This document shows positions 6,967 through 15,094 of a stretch of DNA of 40,234 bases, in pieces. The number at the start of each line of letters is the position of its first letter. The stretch's first letter is position 1. Made by a program: the position numbers and the translations under genes. The stretch is from Corallococcus exercitus (GTDB lineage: Bacteria; Myxococcota; Myxococcia; Myxococcales; Myxococcaceae). The notes beneath the pieces are model-generated. The model searched no databases. It saw nothing but the letters and a program-made list of their open reading frames with translations, and had not been told where the DNA came from. Where the stretch lies: NCBI RefSeq assembly GCF_003611585.1, contig NZ_RAVW01000030.1:1-40234 (forward strand). Direction: 5' to 3'.

Positions 6967-9900
6967 ATGTACTGTCCTGCCTGCCGACAAGAACGCCTGG
7001 GAAGCGCGTCCCGGTGCGTCGTCTGTGGCAATCGTCTCGCCGCTCGAGCCCGGTCCGCCATCGAGGCCGAGCTCGCGCACGTCCACTTCCTCCTGGACGA
7101 GGTGCGACGCTGGGACGCTCACGACGTTCCGCCCCTCGTCGGCCGCCGCCTCTCCGAGCGCTACGAGCGACAGGCCCGCATCCTCCTCTCCGTTCTCACG
7201 GAGACGCCCATCGACGCGCCGACGTCCGCGCCCGTCGAGGCTCGCAACGAGGCCGTGGCGCCTCCGACGATGGGGGAGGGCGCTGTCGCGCTGGGCCCCG
7301 TTGCGCTTCCGTCCGTTGACGCGGTGTCCGCCGAGGCGCCTGTCGCGCAGGTGGCTGCGAACGTTGTCGCAGATGCCTCCGCTGCTCACGCTGCTGTCAT
7401 CGATGCCTCTGTCGCGAGCGACTCCGCCGCTCACGTCGCTGCTTCTGTCGCCGCGAACGCTGCTGTCTCTGACGCTGTTGCCGCTCCGGACGCCCACGCC
7501 TCTGTCGCTATCGACGCTGCTGCCGCTCCGAACGCTCACGCCTCTGTCGCCAGCGACGCTGTCTCCGCCGCTTCGAACGCCCACGCCCCCGACGCCGCCG
7601 CGACGGGGCCCTCCGCGGTCCGCTTCACCACGCTCGATCTCGCCGCGGCCCTGGGCATCGCGCCTCCGACTCCCGGGCTCCCCCGCGTCGCTCAGGCTTC
7701 GAACGCGACCCGTGCTTCCTCCGGGCCCCGCGCTCGGGCCGTGAACGAGCAGCGCACGGCCCGTCAGCTGCCCCCGAACCCGGGCGAAGCGTTCATGGAG
7801 CCTCCGGCTCCGAAGAGCCGCACGGCCCGCCTCGTCGAGGAGACGTCGACGTGGAGCCGCGTGTGGCGGCCGTTCCTCTACGAGAGCATCGCGTGGTTCA
7901 TCGGCGCGTTCCTCATCCTCTCCGGCACGCTCTACTTCGTCTTCGAGTCCTGGGCCGGGATGACGTCCGTCACCCGCTCGCTCACCGTCTTCCTCATGAC
8001 CGTGGGCTACTCCGTCGGCTTCTCCGTCTGGGGCGGCTACCTCTCCCGCCGCGAGTCCCTGCGCAAGCCGGGCCACATCCTCGGCCTCATCGGCTCCGCC
8101 GTGGCCCCGCTCGGCGGCGTCGCGCTGGGACCCATGGGCTTCGGTGAAACCCTCCAGCTCGACGGCGTGCACCCGGCGCTGCTCGTGCCGCTGCTCTTCG
8201 TCTGGGCCGGCGCCGCCGCCTGGCTCGCCCGCAAGCCCTCCGAGTCCTTCGACGCGCCCTCCCGCCCGTTCATCCAGCTGGGCCTCGTCGGCGCCACGCT
8301 CATCATGGGGCTGGCCCCCCTGGCCGCGCGCATGGGCGCCCCGGCGGTGTGGCTCAACGCCCTGCCGTGCGCCCTCTTCTTCCTCCTGTCGAGCAAGGCC
8401 ACCACCACCCCGCGTAAGGGCGATGCGCTCGCGTTCGCGCTCAGCGCGCCCCTGTACCTCACCGCGCTGTTCGCCATCCGGTTGCACCTGGCCCTGGCCT
8501 CCGCGGGCACTCCCGTTCCTCCAGGCACCTACGCGCCCTTCGTCGCGTTCCTGCTCGCCACCTGCCTGCGCTTCCGCACGCTCGAGGAGAGCCGCGCCGC
8601 GGATCCGCTCGCGGTCGGCACCGTCGCGCTCCAGGTCGCCTGCCTCGCGGGCGCCATCACCGGCACGAACCCCGCCCTCTTCCTCACCGCCGCCATCTTC
8701 ACCGGCACGCTCGTGTCGCTGTCGCGCGGCCCGGTGAACCGGCTGCCGTGGCTCTACCCGGCCTATGTCGGCGCCTACTTCACCTATGCGTCCAGCGTGC
8801 AGCTGGTCCCGCACGCCATCACCGTCCTCCTCAACGCCATCAAGGCGCGCCTGGGCTACCCGCCCGCGGAGGTGCTGCCCTTCCAGTACGGCGCGCTGAC
8901 GGCCATCCCGTTCGTGCTCGCGGGCCTCGTGCTCGCCTACCGCGCCCAGAAGCGCGGCGAGCGCACCGGTGACGCGCGCTCCCTGGGGCTCGCGGACGTG
9001 CTGCTGCGCGCCACCACGTGGGCCGCGCCCGCGTTCGCGATCTACGGACACCTGGGCACCGACTCGCGCCCCGCCTTCTTCGCCGCGCTCGCGCTGGCCG
9101 TGATGTCCCTGGGCGCGGGCCTGCTGTTCAAGCGCTTCCCGCTGACCGCCGTGGGCTCGGTGCTCCTCGCCGTACTGCCCTTCGACGCCATCCGCATCTT
9201 CGGCGCGGGACCCGCGGCCGTCGTGGCCGGCGTGCTGGCCCTGGGCCTCGCGGGCCTCGCTTGGCGCCTCGACGACGAGCGCACGCGGCGCTTCATCTCC
9301 GCCGTGGTCGGCGTCGTCGCGACGTGCGGGTTCGCCATCGCGCTCGGCACCCAGCCCATCACCGCGCCCGTCGTGGGCATGACGCTGGGTTGCGCGGGCG
9401 TGCTGGTGGCCGCGTTCCGGCTGCGCGACGAGCGCTACCTGGCCTACGGAGCGTTCCTCGCGGGCGCCATCCTGCCGAAGCTCGCCTCGGCCCACTCCAC
9501 GCAGGCGCTGCTCGCGACGATGGTGGGCGGCTCCCTGGTGCTCGCGCTCCTGGGCGAGCGCGGCGGCCTGCTCAAGCGGTTCGGCGTGCCGGCCCTCCTG
9601 TACGCGGGGCTCGCCGTGATGTGGGGCCTGGTCGACCAGTCCTTCATGGGCCCCGTGCTCCTCACCGCCGCCGCGACGGTGGCGGTGACCTCCCGCAGCT
9701 TTCCCGGCGTGCGGCCGTTCGCGGTCGTGCTCGTGGGCTTCGCGCTCCTGCCGGACGTGCCGCATGTCTACACGGCGTGGGGCCTGTCGCCGGGGCTGTC
9801 GCTGGCGCTGCTCGTCATCGGATCGCTCCTGGCCTCCCTCGTCGCCGCGCGCAAGGGCAAGAGCGCGAGCACCACCACCGCGGGCATCCTCGCGCTCATC

Positions 9901-12726
9901 CTGCCGCTGGTGCCGGTGGCCCTGGCCCGCTCCAGCGACCAGTCCGTGTTCCTGCTGGGCGCGGCGCTGGCGGCGCTCTTCACCGCCCGCACGCTGCCCG
10001 TGACGGTGGGCCTGCTGCTGGCCACCATCGAGGCCACCGTCGCGCTGCACACGGCCGGTCCGCTGGCCCTGGTGGGGCTCGCCGCGGTCCTCAGCGTCCT
10101 GGCCCTCCTGGACGAAGTGCCCGCCGTGCGCCGCATCGCCACGGGCGGCGAGTCCTTCCGCATCGTCGCCACGCTGGGCGCGATGGCGGTGCTGGCGGAT
10201 GCTTCATTCGCGTGGCACGGGCACGCGCTGTCGCAGGTGCGCGGCGCCATGCCGCTCGCGCTCATCGGACCGGCGCTGCTGCCGCTGCTGTGGACGCGCT
10301 CGCTGCGCCAGCCCTTCGTCGCGGCGCTGATGGTGCCCTACGGCGTGCTGACCCTGACGGCCTGGCACCCGCCGTTCATGTGGACCGCGCTGCTGCCGCT
10401 CTTCCCGCTGCTCGTGGTGCGCGTCGTGGAGCACGTGCCCGCCGTGGCCTCGCTGCTCCTGCGCTCGCGGGAGGAAGGCCCGCGCCACGAGCTGTCGAAG
10501 TGGATGCAGGTGGCGCTCGCGTGCCTGGGCGCGGGAATACTGCTGAACCCGGAGGCGGAGCTGGGCCAGCGCACGGCCCTGTTCTGCGCCATCGCGCTGG
10601 TGCCCATGACGGGCCCGCTGCCGTCCGTCCGCATCATCGCCTCGTCCCTGCTCCTGCTGTTCATTCCGGAGGCGCGGCCGTGGGCCACCGGCCTGCTGCT
10701 GGTCCTGGCGCTGGCGGAGCACCACGCGCCCCAGACCCTGGCCGCCTTCTTCCGCGGCCCGCGCGACGCGGCGCTGCGCGCTTCCGCCACCGGCTCGGCC
10801 CTGGCGATCGCGGTGATCTCCACGCTGGTGTTGCCGTCTCCTGGCGCGCTCGGGGTGCTGGGCGCGGTGGTGCTCCTGTCCGCGTTCCTGCTGTCGCAGC
10901 GCTGGCTGCTCACGGCGGCGGTGGCGGTGTTCGCGCTGGCGCCGCTGGGGCAGACAGGGACGCTCTCGGTGGGTGAGTGGCGTTCAGACGGCGCCGTGCT
11001 CGTCGCGCTCGTGGGCCTGGCCTCCGCGCTGCTGTCCGCGCTGTGCCAGTCCGGCGCCGTGCAGCGCACGCTGACCAACGTCACCGCGCGCCTGACGCCC
11101 GGCATCGAGGGCACCTGGAGCGAGCCGCTGTGGGCCGGTGGCGCCGGCACCGTGGCGCTGCTCGTGGGCCTGCGGCTGATGGATGCGGGCCCGGGCGAGC
11201 TGCCCCTGTCCGTGGCGCTGGTCGCGGGCGTTGCGTCGCTCACGCTGATGGTGACGCGCGAGCGCCTGATGATGAACGCCGCCACGGCCCTGCTGGGGCT
11301 GGTGCTGGTCGCCGCCGTGCCGCCCCTGTGGGCGCCCGCGGTGGTGGCGGGCACGGGCCTGGTGCTCGCGGGCGTGGGCTTCGCGTTGGACCGGCGCGGC
11401 GTGGCGGTGGGCGCGGCCCTGCATCACGGCGGCGCGGTGCTGGCGCTGCTGTCGCTGGCGGGCCTGCGCTCGCTGAAGCACCCGGGCATGCCGCTGTGCG
11501 TGCTCTTCGCGTGGGCCACGGCGTGGGTGGTGGTGATGCGCCGCCGGGACCGCGAGTGGGTGGGGTGGCTGGCGTCCCTCTTCGCCGTGCACGCCTTCAT
11601 CCTGAATTACGGCGCGACGCACTCCACCGGCCGGGGCGCGGAGTTCATCCTCCCGTACTTCGGCGCGGCGACGGCGCTGCTGGCCACGCTGGTGCTGTCC
11701 GTGGCGGGCCAGGCGGTGCGCGGACGCATGGGGCGGGCGTTCTCCGTCATCGCGCTCATCGAAGTGCTGGTCGCGGTGCTGGCGGTGCGCCTGCCGGGCG
11801 GCGCGGCGCGCGAGGCGTGGGTGGCGTGCGGCGGGCTCGTGTTCCTGCTGTTCGCGCTGGTGCGCCAGGCGGCGCGCGAGGAGGACGAAGCCGCCGCGTG
11901 GCTCGCGCAGGCGGTGGTGGCGACGGGCTACTTCTGCGTGCGCTTCATCGGGCTGGACGCGAGCCCCGACGCCGCGGACAGCCTGGTGTCCATCCTGGGA
12001 GGCGCGGCCTTCACCGGCCTGTACCTCTTCGTGCGGCGCGAGGGCGCGGGCCTCAAGGCCTTCCGCCGTCCCGCCGTGGCGGGCGCGTGGCTCTTCCCGC
12101 TGGCGGGCCTGCTGACGGTGCCGTGGAGCCAGCCGTTCGTGGCGGTGGCGCTGCTGGTGGGCTACGCGGCGCACTTCGCGGCGCTGTCGGCGTGCACGAA
12201 CCAGAAGGGCGCCGCGTCGCTGATGTCCGTCGCGGCCTTCAACACGGCGCTGTACTTCGTCTGGCTGGGCACCGGCTCCGGCGAGCCGCAGTACTACGTC
12301 ATCCCCGCGGGCCTCTCCCTGCTGCTGCTCCTGCGCGTCTTCCGCCAGGGGCTGTCGCCGGACGCCTACGCGCAGCTGCGCGCCCTGGCGGTGACGGGCA
12401 TCTACGTGGCGGGCGCGTGGAAGCCGCTGCTCTTCAACGACGGCGAGGCGATGCTCCTGTGCGTCTTCCTCTGCCTCGTGGGCGTGGGCGCGGGCATCGC
12501 GCTGCGGATCCGCTCCTACGTGTACCTGGGCTCCGCGTTCCTGGTGACGGCGGTGGCCGCCAACCTGGTGCGCTTCGGCATGCGCGACCACCGCGTGGGC
12601 GCCGCGTTCCTGTCGCTGCTGGGCCTGATGGTGGTGGGATTCATGGTGGTGCTCAGCGCCCACCGCGCCGCCCTGCTCCAGAAGTACGCGCGGGTGCGAG
12701 ACCTGCTCGCGACCTGGGAGGGATGA
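6967..12726 (+). CDS. giant polytopic membrane protein with N-terminal zinc ribbon
   Basis: The protein has 1,919 residues. The ATG at 6967 follows GAGGGGGA. Residues 1-24 form a zinc ribbon with C3, C6, C17 and C20 (CPAC...CVVC). Residues about 30-75 are a charged helical segment, and residues about 95-290 a low-complexity Ala-rich linker. From residue about 307 (SIAWFIGAFLILSGTLYFVF) to the end the protein is an almost unbroken series of hydrophobic helices with short loops, clearly dozens of membrane passes. The first helices resemble the DUF2157/DUF2339 type of multi-helix membrane protein, but the family is not securely assigned. No catalytic motif was recognised. The Cys cluster should be cytoplasmic. 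It stands in front of two lipoprotein genes in the same direction, which hints at a cell-envelope role. Confidence 0.85.
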   Translation: MYCPACRQERLGSASRCVVCGNRLAARARSAIEAELAHVHFLLDEVRRWDAHDVPPLVGRRLSERYERQARILLSVLTETPIDAPTSAPVEARNEAVAPPTMGEGAVALGPVALPSVDAVSAEAPVAQVAANVVADASAAHAAVIDASVASDSAAHVAASVAANAAVSDAVAAPDAHASVAIDAAAAPNAHASVASDAVSAASNAHAPDAAATGPSAVRFTTLDLAAALGIAPPTPGLPRVAQASNATRASSGPRARAVNEQRTARQLPPNPGEAFMEPPAPKSRTARLVEETSTWSRVWRPFLYESIAWFIGAFLILSGTLYFVFESWAGMTSVTRSLTVFLMTVGYSVGFSVWGGYLSRRESLRKPGHILGLIGSAVAPLGGVALGPMGFGETLQLDGVHPALLVPLLFVWAGAAAWLARKPSESFDAPSRPFIQLGLVGATLIMGLAPLAARMGAPAVWLNALPCALFFLLSSKATTTPRKGDALAFALSAPLYLTALFAIRLHLALASAGTPVPPGTYAPFVAFLLATCLRFRTLEESRAADPLAVGTVALQVACLAGAITGTNPALFLTAAIFTGTLVSLSRGPVNRLPWLYPAYVGAYFTYASSVQLVPHAITVLLNAIKARLGYPPAEVLPFQYGALTAIPFVLAGLVLAYRAQKRGERTGDARSLGLADVLLRATTWAAPAFAIYGHLGTDSRPAFFAALALAVMSLGAGLLFKRFPLTAVGSVLLAVLPFDAIRIFGAGPAAVVAGVLALGLAGLAWRLDDERTRRFISAVVGVVATCGFAIALGTQPITAPVVGMTLGCAGVLVAAFRLRDERYLAYGAFLAGAILPKLASAHSTQALLATMVGGSLVLALLGERGGLLKRFGVPALLYAGLAVMWGLVDQSFMGPVLLTAAATVAVTSRSFPGVRPFAVVLVGFALLPDVPHVYTAWGLSPGLSLALLVIGSLLASLVAARKGKSASTTTAGILALILPLVPVALARSSDQSVFLLGAALAALFTARTLPVTVGLLLATIEATVALHTAGPLALVGLAAVLSVLALLDEVPAVRRIATGGESFRIVATLGAMAVLADASFAWHGHALSQVRGAMPLALIGPALLPLLWTRSLRQPFVAALMVPYGVLTLTAWHPPFMWTALLPLFPLLVVRVVEHVPAVASLLLRSREEGPRHELSKWMQVALACLGAGILLNPEAELGQRTALFCAIALVPMTGPLPSVRIIASSLLLLFIPEARPWATGLLLVLALAEHHAPQTLAAFFRGPRDAALRASATGSALAIAVISTLVLPSPGALGVLGAVVLLSAFLLSQRWLLTAAVAVFALAPLGQTGTLSVGEWRSDGAVLVALVGLASALLSALCQSGAVQRTLTNVTARLTPGIEGTWSEPLWAGGAGTVALLVGLRLMDAGPGELPLSVALVAGVASLTLMVTRERLMMNAATALLGLVLVAAVPPLWAPAVVAGTGLVLAGVGFALDRRGVAVGAALHHGGAVLALLSLAGLRSLKHPGMPLCVLFAWATAWVVVMRRRDREWVGWLASLFAVHAFILNYGATHSTGRGAEFILPYFGAATALLATLVLSVAGQAVRGRMGRAFSVIALIEVLVAVLAVRLPGGAAREAWVACGGLVFLLFALVRQAAREEDEAAAWLAQAVVATGYFCVRFIGLDASPDAADSLVSILGGAAFTGLYLFVRREGAGLKAFRRPAVAGAWLFPLAGLLTVPWSQPFVAVALLVGYAAHFAALSACTNQKGAASLMSVAAFNTALYFVWLGTGSGEPQYYVIPAGLSLLLLLRVFRQGLSPDAYAQLRALAVTGIYVAGAWKPLLFNDGEAMLLCVFLCLVGVGAGIALRIRSYVYLGSAFLVTAVAANLVRFGMRDHRVGAAFLSLLGLMVVGFMVVLSAHRAALLQKYARVRDLLATWEG
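7380..7600 (+). repeat. imperfect Ala-rich coding repeats in the linker of the giant membrane protein
   Basis: The encoded linker repeats a unit of about 14 residues of the form SVA-x-DA-x-AAPNAHA (for example SVAIDAAAAPNAHA and SVASDAVSAASNAHA). Codons here favour GCT and GTC more than the surrounding GCG/GCC-rich sequence, so the stretch stands out at DNA level. It probably arose by slippage and serves as a flexible tether between zinc ribbon and membrane domain. Confidence 0.6.
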
Positions 12727-12789
12727 TCGCTGTTTGACGTAAAACGATTCCGGGGTTGAATGCGTCCGCGTTCACCCCCGGAGGACTTG

Positions 12790-13683
12790 TTGCTGCTGCG
12801 CCGTTCGTCGCTCGTCACCCTGATGTCGCTGGGCTGCCTGGTGGGTTGTGCGCACGTCCCGGACGCCGCGCCTCACATGGCGGTGGAACTCCCGGGCCCG
12901 GCCGCCACGCGGTCGTCCGTTGAACCGCCAAGGGTCGCGGCGGTGGGCGCGGAGGGCGCACTCGGCGTGAAGGCTGAAGCCCCTCCGCCGCTGGCCTTCG
13001 TGACGCCCGAGGGCAGCGAGGGGCTGGCGGCGCTGCTGGAGGCGGACGCGCACCCGGTGCCGGAGGAGGCGGGCGTCATCGCGGCGGCGCTGGAGGCCGC
13101 GGCGCTCTTCACCGGGCCCACGCAGGGGCCGGGCGGCTTCTGGGACGAATTGCTGCCGCCGCCGTCGAAGCAGGCGCGCGGCATCGTGGCGCGCGCGGCG
13201 CAGCTGGTGGGCGCGCGGCGGTTGGACCGCTCGGTGCCCAATGACTGTTCAGGGCTGGTGCGGCTGGCGTACTTGCAGGCCGGCATCGACCTGGTGGCGC
13301 ACGGCTTCCTCGCGGGCGAGAACGCGGTGACGGGCATCTTCCGTCGCGCGCAGGCGGCGGGCGCGGTGCACCGGCTGAACCCGCGTCCGGGCGACCTGGC
13401 GTTCTTCAAGGAGACGTACGACCGCAACCGCGACGGCAAGCGCAACGACGGCATGACGCACATCGCGGTCGTGGAGGCCGTGGCGCCGGACGGCACCGTG
13501 ACGTTCATCCACCGGGGCGGCAAGGGCGTGGCGCGCAGCCACATGAACCTGGCGTTCCCCACGGTGCACAAGCTGAACTCCGGTGCGCTGCTCAACGATT
13601 TCATCCGACCGGCGAGCAAGGGGATGCGCGCGTACCTCGCGGGCGAGCTGTTCGTCGCGTTCGCTTCACCTGGAGGTTTGTAG
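12790..13683 (+). CDS. NlpC/P60-type (CHAP-like) cysteine hydrolase lipoprotein
   Basis: Likely periplasmic or outer-membrane peptidoglycan hydrolase. The frame is open from ATG 12760, but GGAGGA at 12780-12785 favours TTG 12790, which gives a clean lipoprotein signal (SLVTLMSLGCLVGC). The N-terminal 120 residues are Ala/Pro-rich. The C-terminal domain shows the Cys-His pattern of NlpC/P60 enzymes: VPNDCSGLVRLAY with C153 as nucleophile, GMTHIAVVEAV with H224, and a further polar residue in the FIHRGGKGV strand. RPGDLAFF before the catalytic His is also typical. A charged insert (DRNRDGKRNDG) precedes the His. The gene follows the giant membrane protein by about 60 nt. Substrate (peptide stem or cross-bridge) is unknown. 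Confidence 0.8.
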   Translation: MLLRRSSLVTLMSLGCLVGCAHVPDAAPHMAVELPGPAATRSSVEPPRVAAVGAEGALGVKAEAPPPLAFVTPEGSEGLAALLEADAHPVPEEAGVIAAALEAAALFTGPTQGPGGFWDELLPPPSKQARGIVARAAQLVGARRLDRSVPNDCSGLVRLAYLQAGIDLVAHGFLAGENAVTGIFRRAQAAGAVHRLNPRPGDLAFFKETYDRNRDGKRNDGMTHIAVVEAVAPDGTVTFIHRGGKGVARSHMNLAFPTVHKLNSGALLNDFIRPASKGMRAYLAGELFVAFASPGGL

Positions 13684-13706
13684 TCTCACGGCAGTCCCGG
13701 GGACTT

Positions 13707-13726
13707 GCTCGCACCGCGAGCGCGTT
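13707..13726 (+). terminator. possible intrinsic terminator
   Basis: GCTCGC at 13707-13712 pairs with GCGAGC at 13716-13721 around an ACC loop, 23 nt after the stop codon of the NlpC/P60 gene, and is followed by GCGTTT. The stem is short and the T-tract poor, as often in high-GC genomes. Confidence 0.4.
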
Positions 13727-13760
13727 TGAATCCAGGCGCGGGTGTGGCGTCATCCCGCGC

Positions 13761-14168
13761 ATGAGATTGCCCCTGCTCCTGGGAAGCCTGTTGTTGTCGT
13801 CCGGCTGCATCGTGGCGGAGACGCGTCCCTCGCATCCTTCGCGTCCGCCTCCGAGGCCGCCGCCATCACGTCCGGTGGCGATGGGCTACGACGAGGCCGT
13901 GCGCCGCGGGTTCGACCAGTGCCGCGCTCGCGGCTACCACTGCGATTTGCAGGAGGCGCACCTCACCGGCAACGACGTGTGGAAGGTGAAGTTCCGCGTG
14001 GATGGCCGGGGCGAGAAGGGCCACCTGCACCTGGACTACGACGCGTACTCGCGCAACCTCATCAAGGTGAACGACAAGGTGAAGGACAAGGGCCGCGACT
14101 GGGACGACGACGACTGGGACGGCCCGGGGCGTGGCAAGAAGAAGGGCCACGCGCACCGGGACGACTGA
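13761..14168 (+). CDS. small lipoprotein of unknown function
   Basis: The 135-residue protein has a lipoprotein signal ending in LLLSSGC (residues 10-16) and a Pro/Arg/Ser-rich stretch typical of a wall- or periplasm-spanning linker. A small folded part of about 60 residues follows: EAVRRGFDQCRARGYHCDLQ, with two cysteines that may form a disulphide, then WKVKFRVDGRGEKGHLHLDY. The C-terminus is highly charged (KVKDKGRDWDDDDWD then GRGKKKGHAH), acidic then basic and His-containing, which could bind cations. The family is not recognised. It may be co-transcribed with the NlpC/P60 lipoprotein gene 78 nt upstream, unless the hairpin between them terminates transcription. Confidence 0.75.
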   Translation: MRLPLLLGSLLLSSGCIVAETRPSHPSRPPPRPPPSRPVAMGYDEAVRRGFDQCRARGYHCDLQEAHLTGNDVWKVKFRVDGRGEKGHLHLDYDAYSRNLIKVNDKVKDKGRDWDDDDWDGPGRGKKKGHAHRDD

Positions 14169-14181
14169 GCCGCCGCGCTTC

Positions 14182-14955
14182 TCAGTGTGAGGCCTTCTTC
14201 AGGAGGGCCTCGGTGTGGTCCAGCAGCTCCGTCCCGCCGGGCTGCTCGTGGCCGGGCACGATGATGCGGGCGTTGGGGAAGTGCTCGCGCTCGCGCTTCA
14301 GGCTTCCGGGCCAGGCGGTGACGTCCGCGTCGTCCATGTTGCCCAGGGTCTTCGCCGTGGCGTCCTTGATGAAGCAGCCGCCGTAGAGGATGCCCGAGGC
14401 TGGGTGCATGACGACGAGGTTGTCGGGCGTGTGGCCGGCGCCGGGGAAGAACACGGACAGCGGGCCGAAGTCCTGCGCATCCGTCAGGAGCTGCTGGGGC
14501 ACGGGGTTGCCCTGCGCCTTGGCGCGGCGGGCCGTGTCCTCGCGAGCGTGGACGGGGATGCCCTGGGCGTCGAGCGTGGGGATGCCGCCCGTCCGGTCGA
14601 TGTGGAAGTGCGTCACCAGCGCGGCGCGCACCGGATGGTGGAGCGTGTCCTTCGCCCAGGCGAGCAGCACCTTGGAGTGCTCCGGCGTCCAGCCGGTGTC
14701 GACGAGGATGGACGCGTCACCGTCCTCCACGAGGAGTCCGTTCGCGGGCGTGCCGCCCCAGTCCTTGCCCGCCTTCGTGATGTGCAGCCACACGCCCGGG
14801 GCGATGCGACGCACGCTCACGTCCTTCGAGAGCACGGTCTCCTCCTGCTTCGCGGAGGCCGCCTTGGCGGGCTTGGGTGTCTTGGGCGGCGCCGCGGAGG
14901 AGGTGGCGGCACAGGCGAGGAAGGCGAGCAGGGTGACGCGGCGCAGTGGCTTCAT
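14182..14955 (-). CDS. exported subclass B1 metallo-beta-lactamase
   Basis: Zinc-dependent hydrolase of the metallo-beta-lactamase fold, 257 residues with an N-terminal signal peptide (RRVTLLAFLACAATSSA). All six ligands expected for subclass B1 are present: H116, H118 and D120 in THFHIDRTGG, H175 in GAGHTPDN, C194 in YGGCFIKDA and H236 in VPGHEQPGG. The Cys ligand in the Asp-Cys-His site separates it from B3 enzymes and from glyoxalase-II or RNase-Z relatives, so beta-lactam hydrolysis in the periplasm is the best prediction. The start at 14955 is preceded by GGAG and gives a proper signal peptide; an in-frame opening to 15072 does not. It lies 138 nt downstream of the kinase-cyclase gene on the same strand. 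No mobile element flanks it, so it looks like a resident chromosomal enzyme. Confidence 0.88.
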   Translation of the reverse strand: MKPLRRVTLLAFLACAATSSAAPPKTPKPAKAASAKQEETVLSKDVSVRRIAPGVWLHITKAGKDWGGTPANGLLVEDGDASILVDTGWTPEHSKVLLAWAKDTLHHPVRAALVTHFHIDRTGGIPTLDAQGIPVHAREDTARRAKAQGNPVPQQLLTDAQDFGPLSVFFPGAGHTPDNLVVMHPASGILYGGCFIKDATAKTLGNMDDADVTAWPGSLKREREHFPNARIIVPGHEQPGGTELLDHTEALLKKASH

Positions 14956-15074
14956 GGGGCTCCAGTCGGGGGAACGCATGGGGACGCCCGCCGCGAGTGC
15001 AAGATGGGTGCACAGCGGATCCGCCGCGCTCCAGCCCGGGGGCGATGCGAACGCGCGGCCTCCGTGACGCACCC

Positions 15075-15094
15075 GCGTGGCCGGGGAGCCACGC
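15075..15094 (-). terminator. GC-rich hairpin at the end of the kinase-cyclase gene
   Basis: GCGTGGC at 15075-15081 is exactly complementary to GCCACGC at 15088-15094, with a 6-nt loop. On the minus strand the stem begins in the stop codon of the kinase gene (15096-15094). There is no T-tract, so it may attenuate rather than end transcription before the beta-lactamase gene. Confidence 0.35.
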
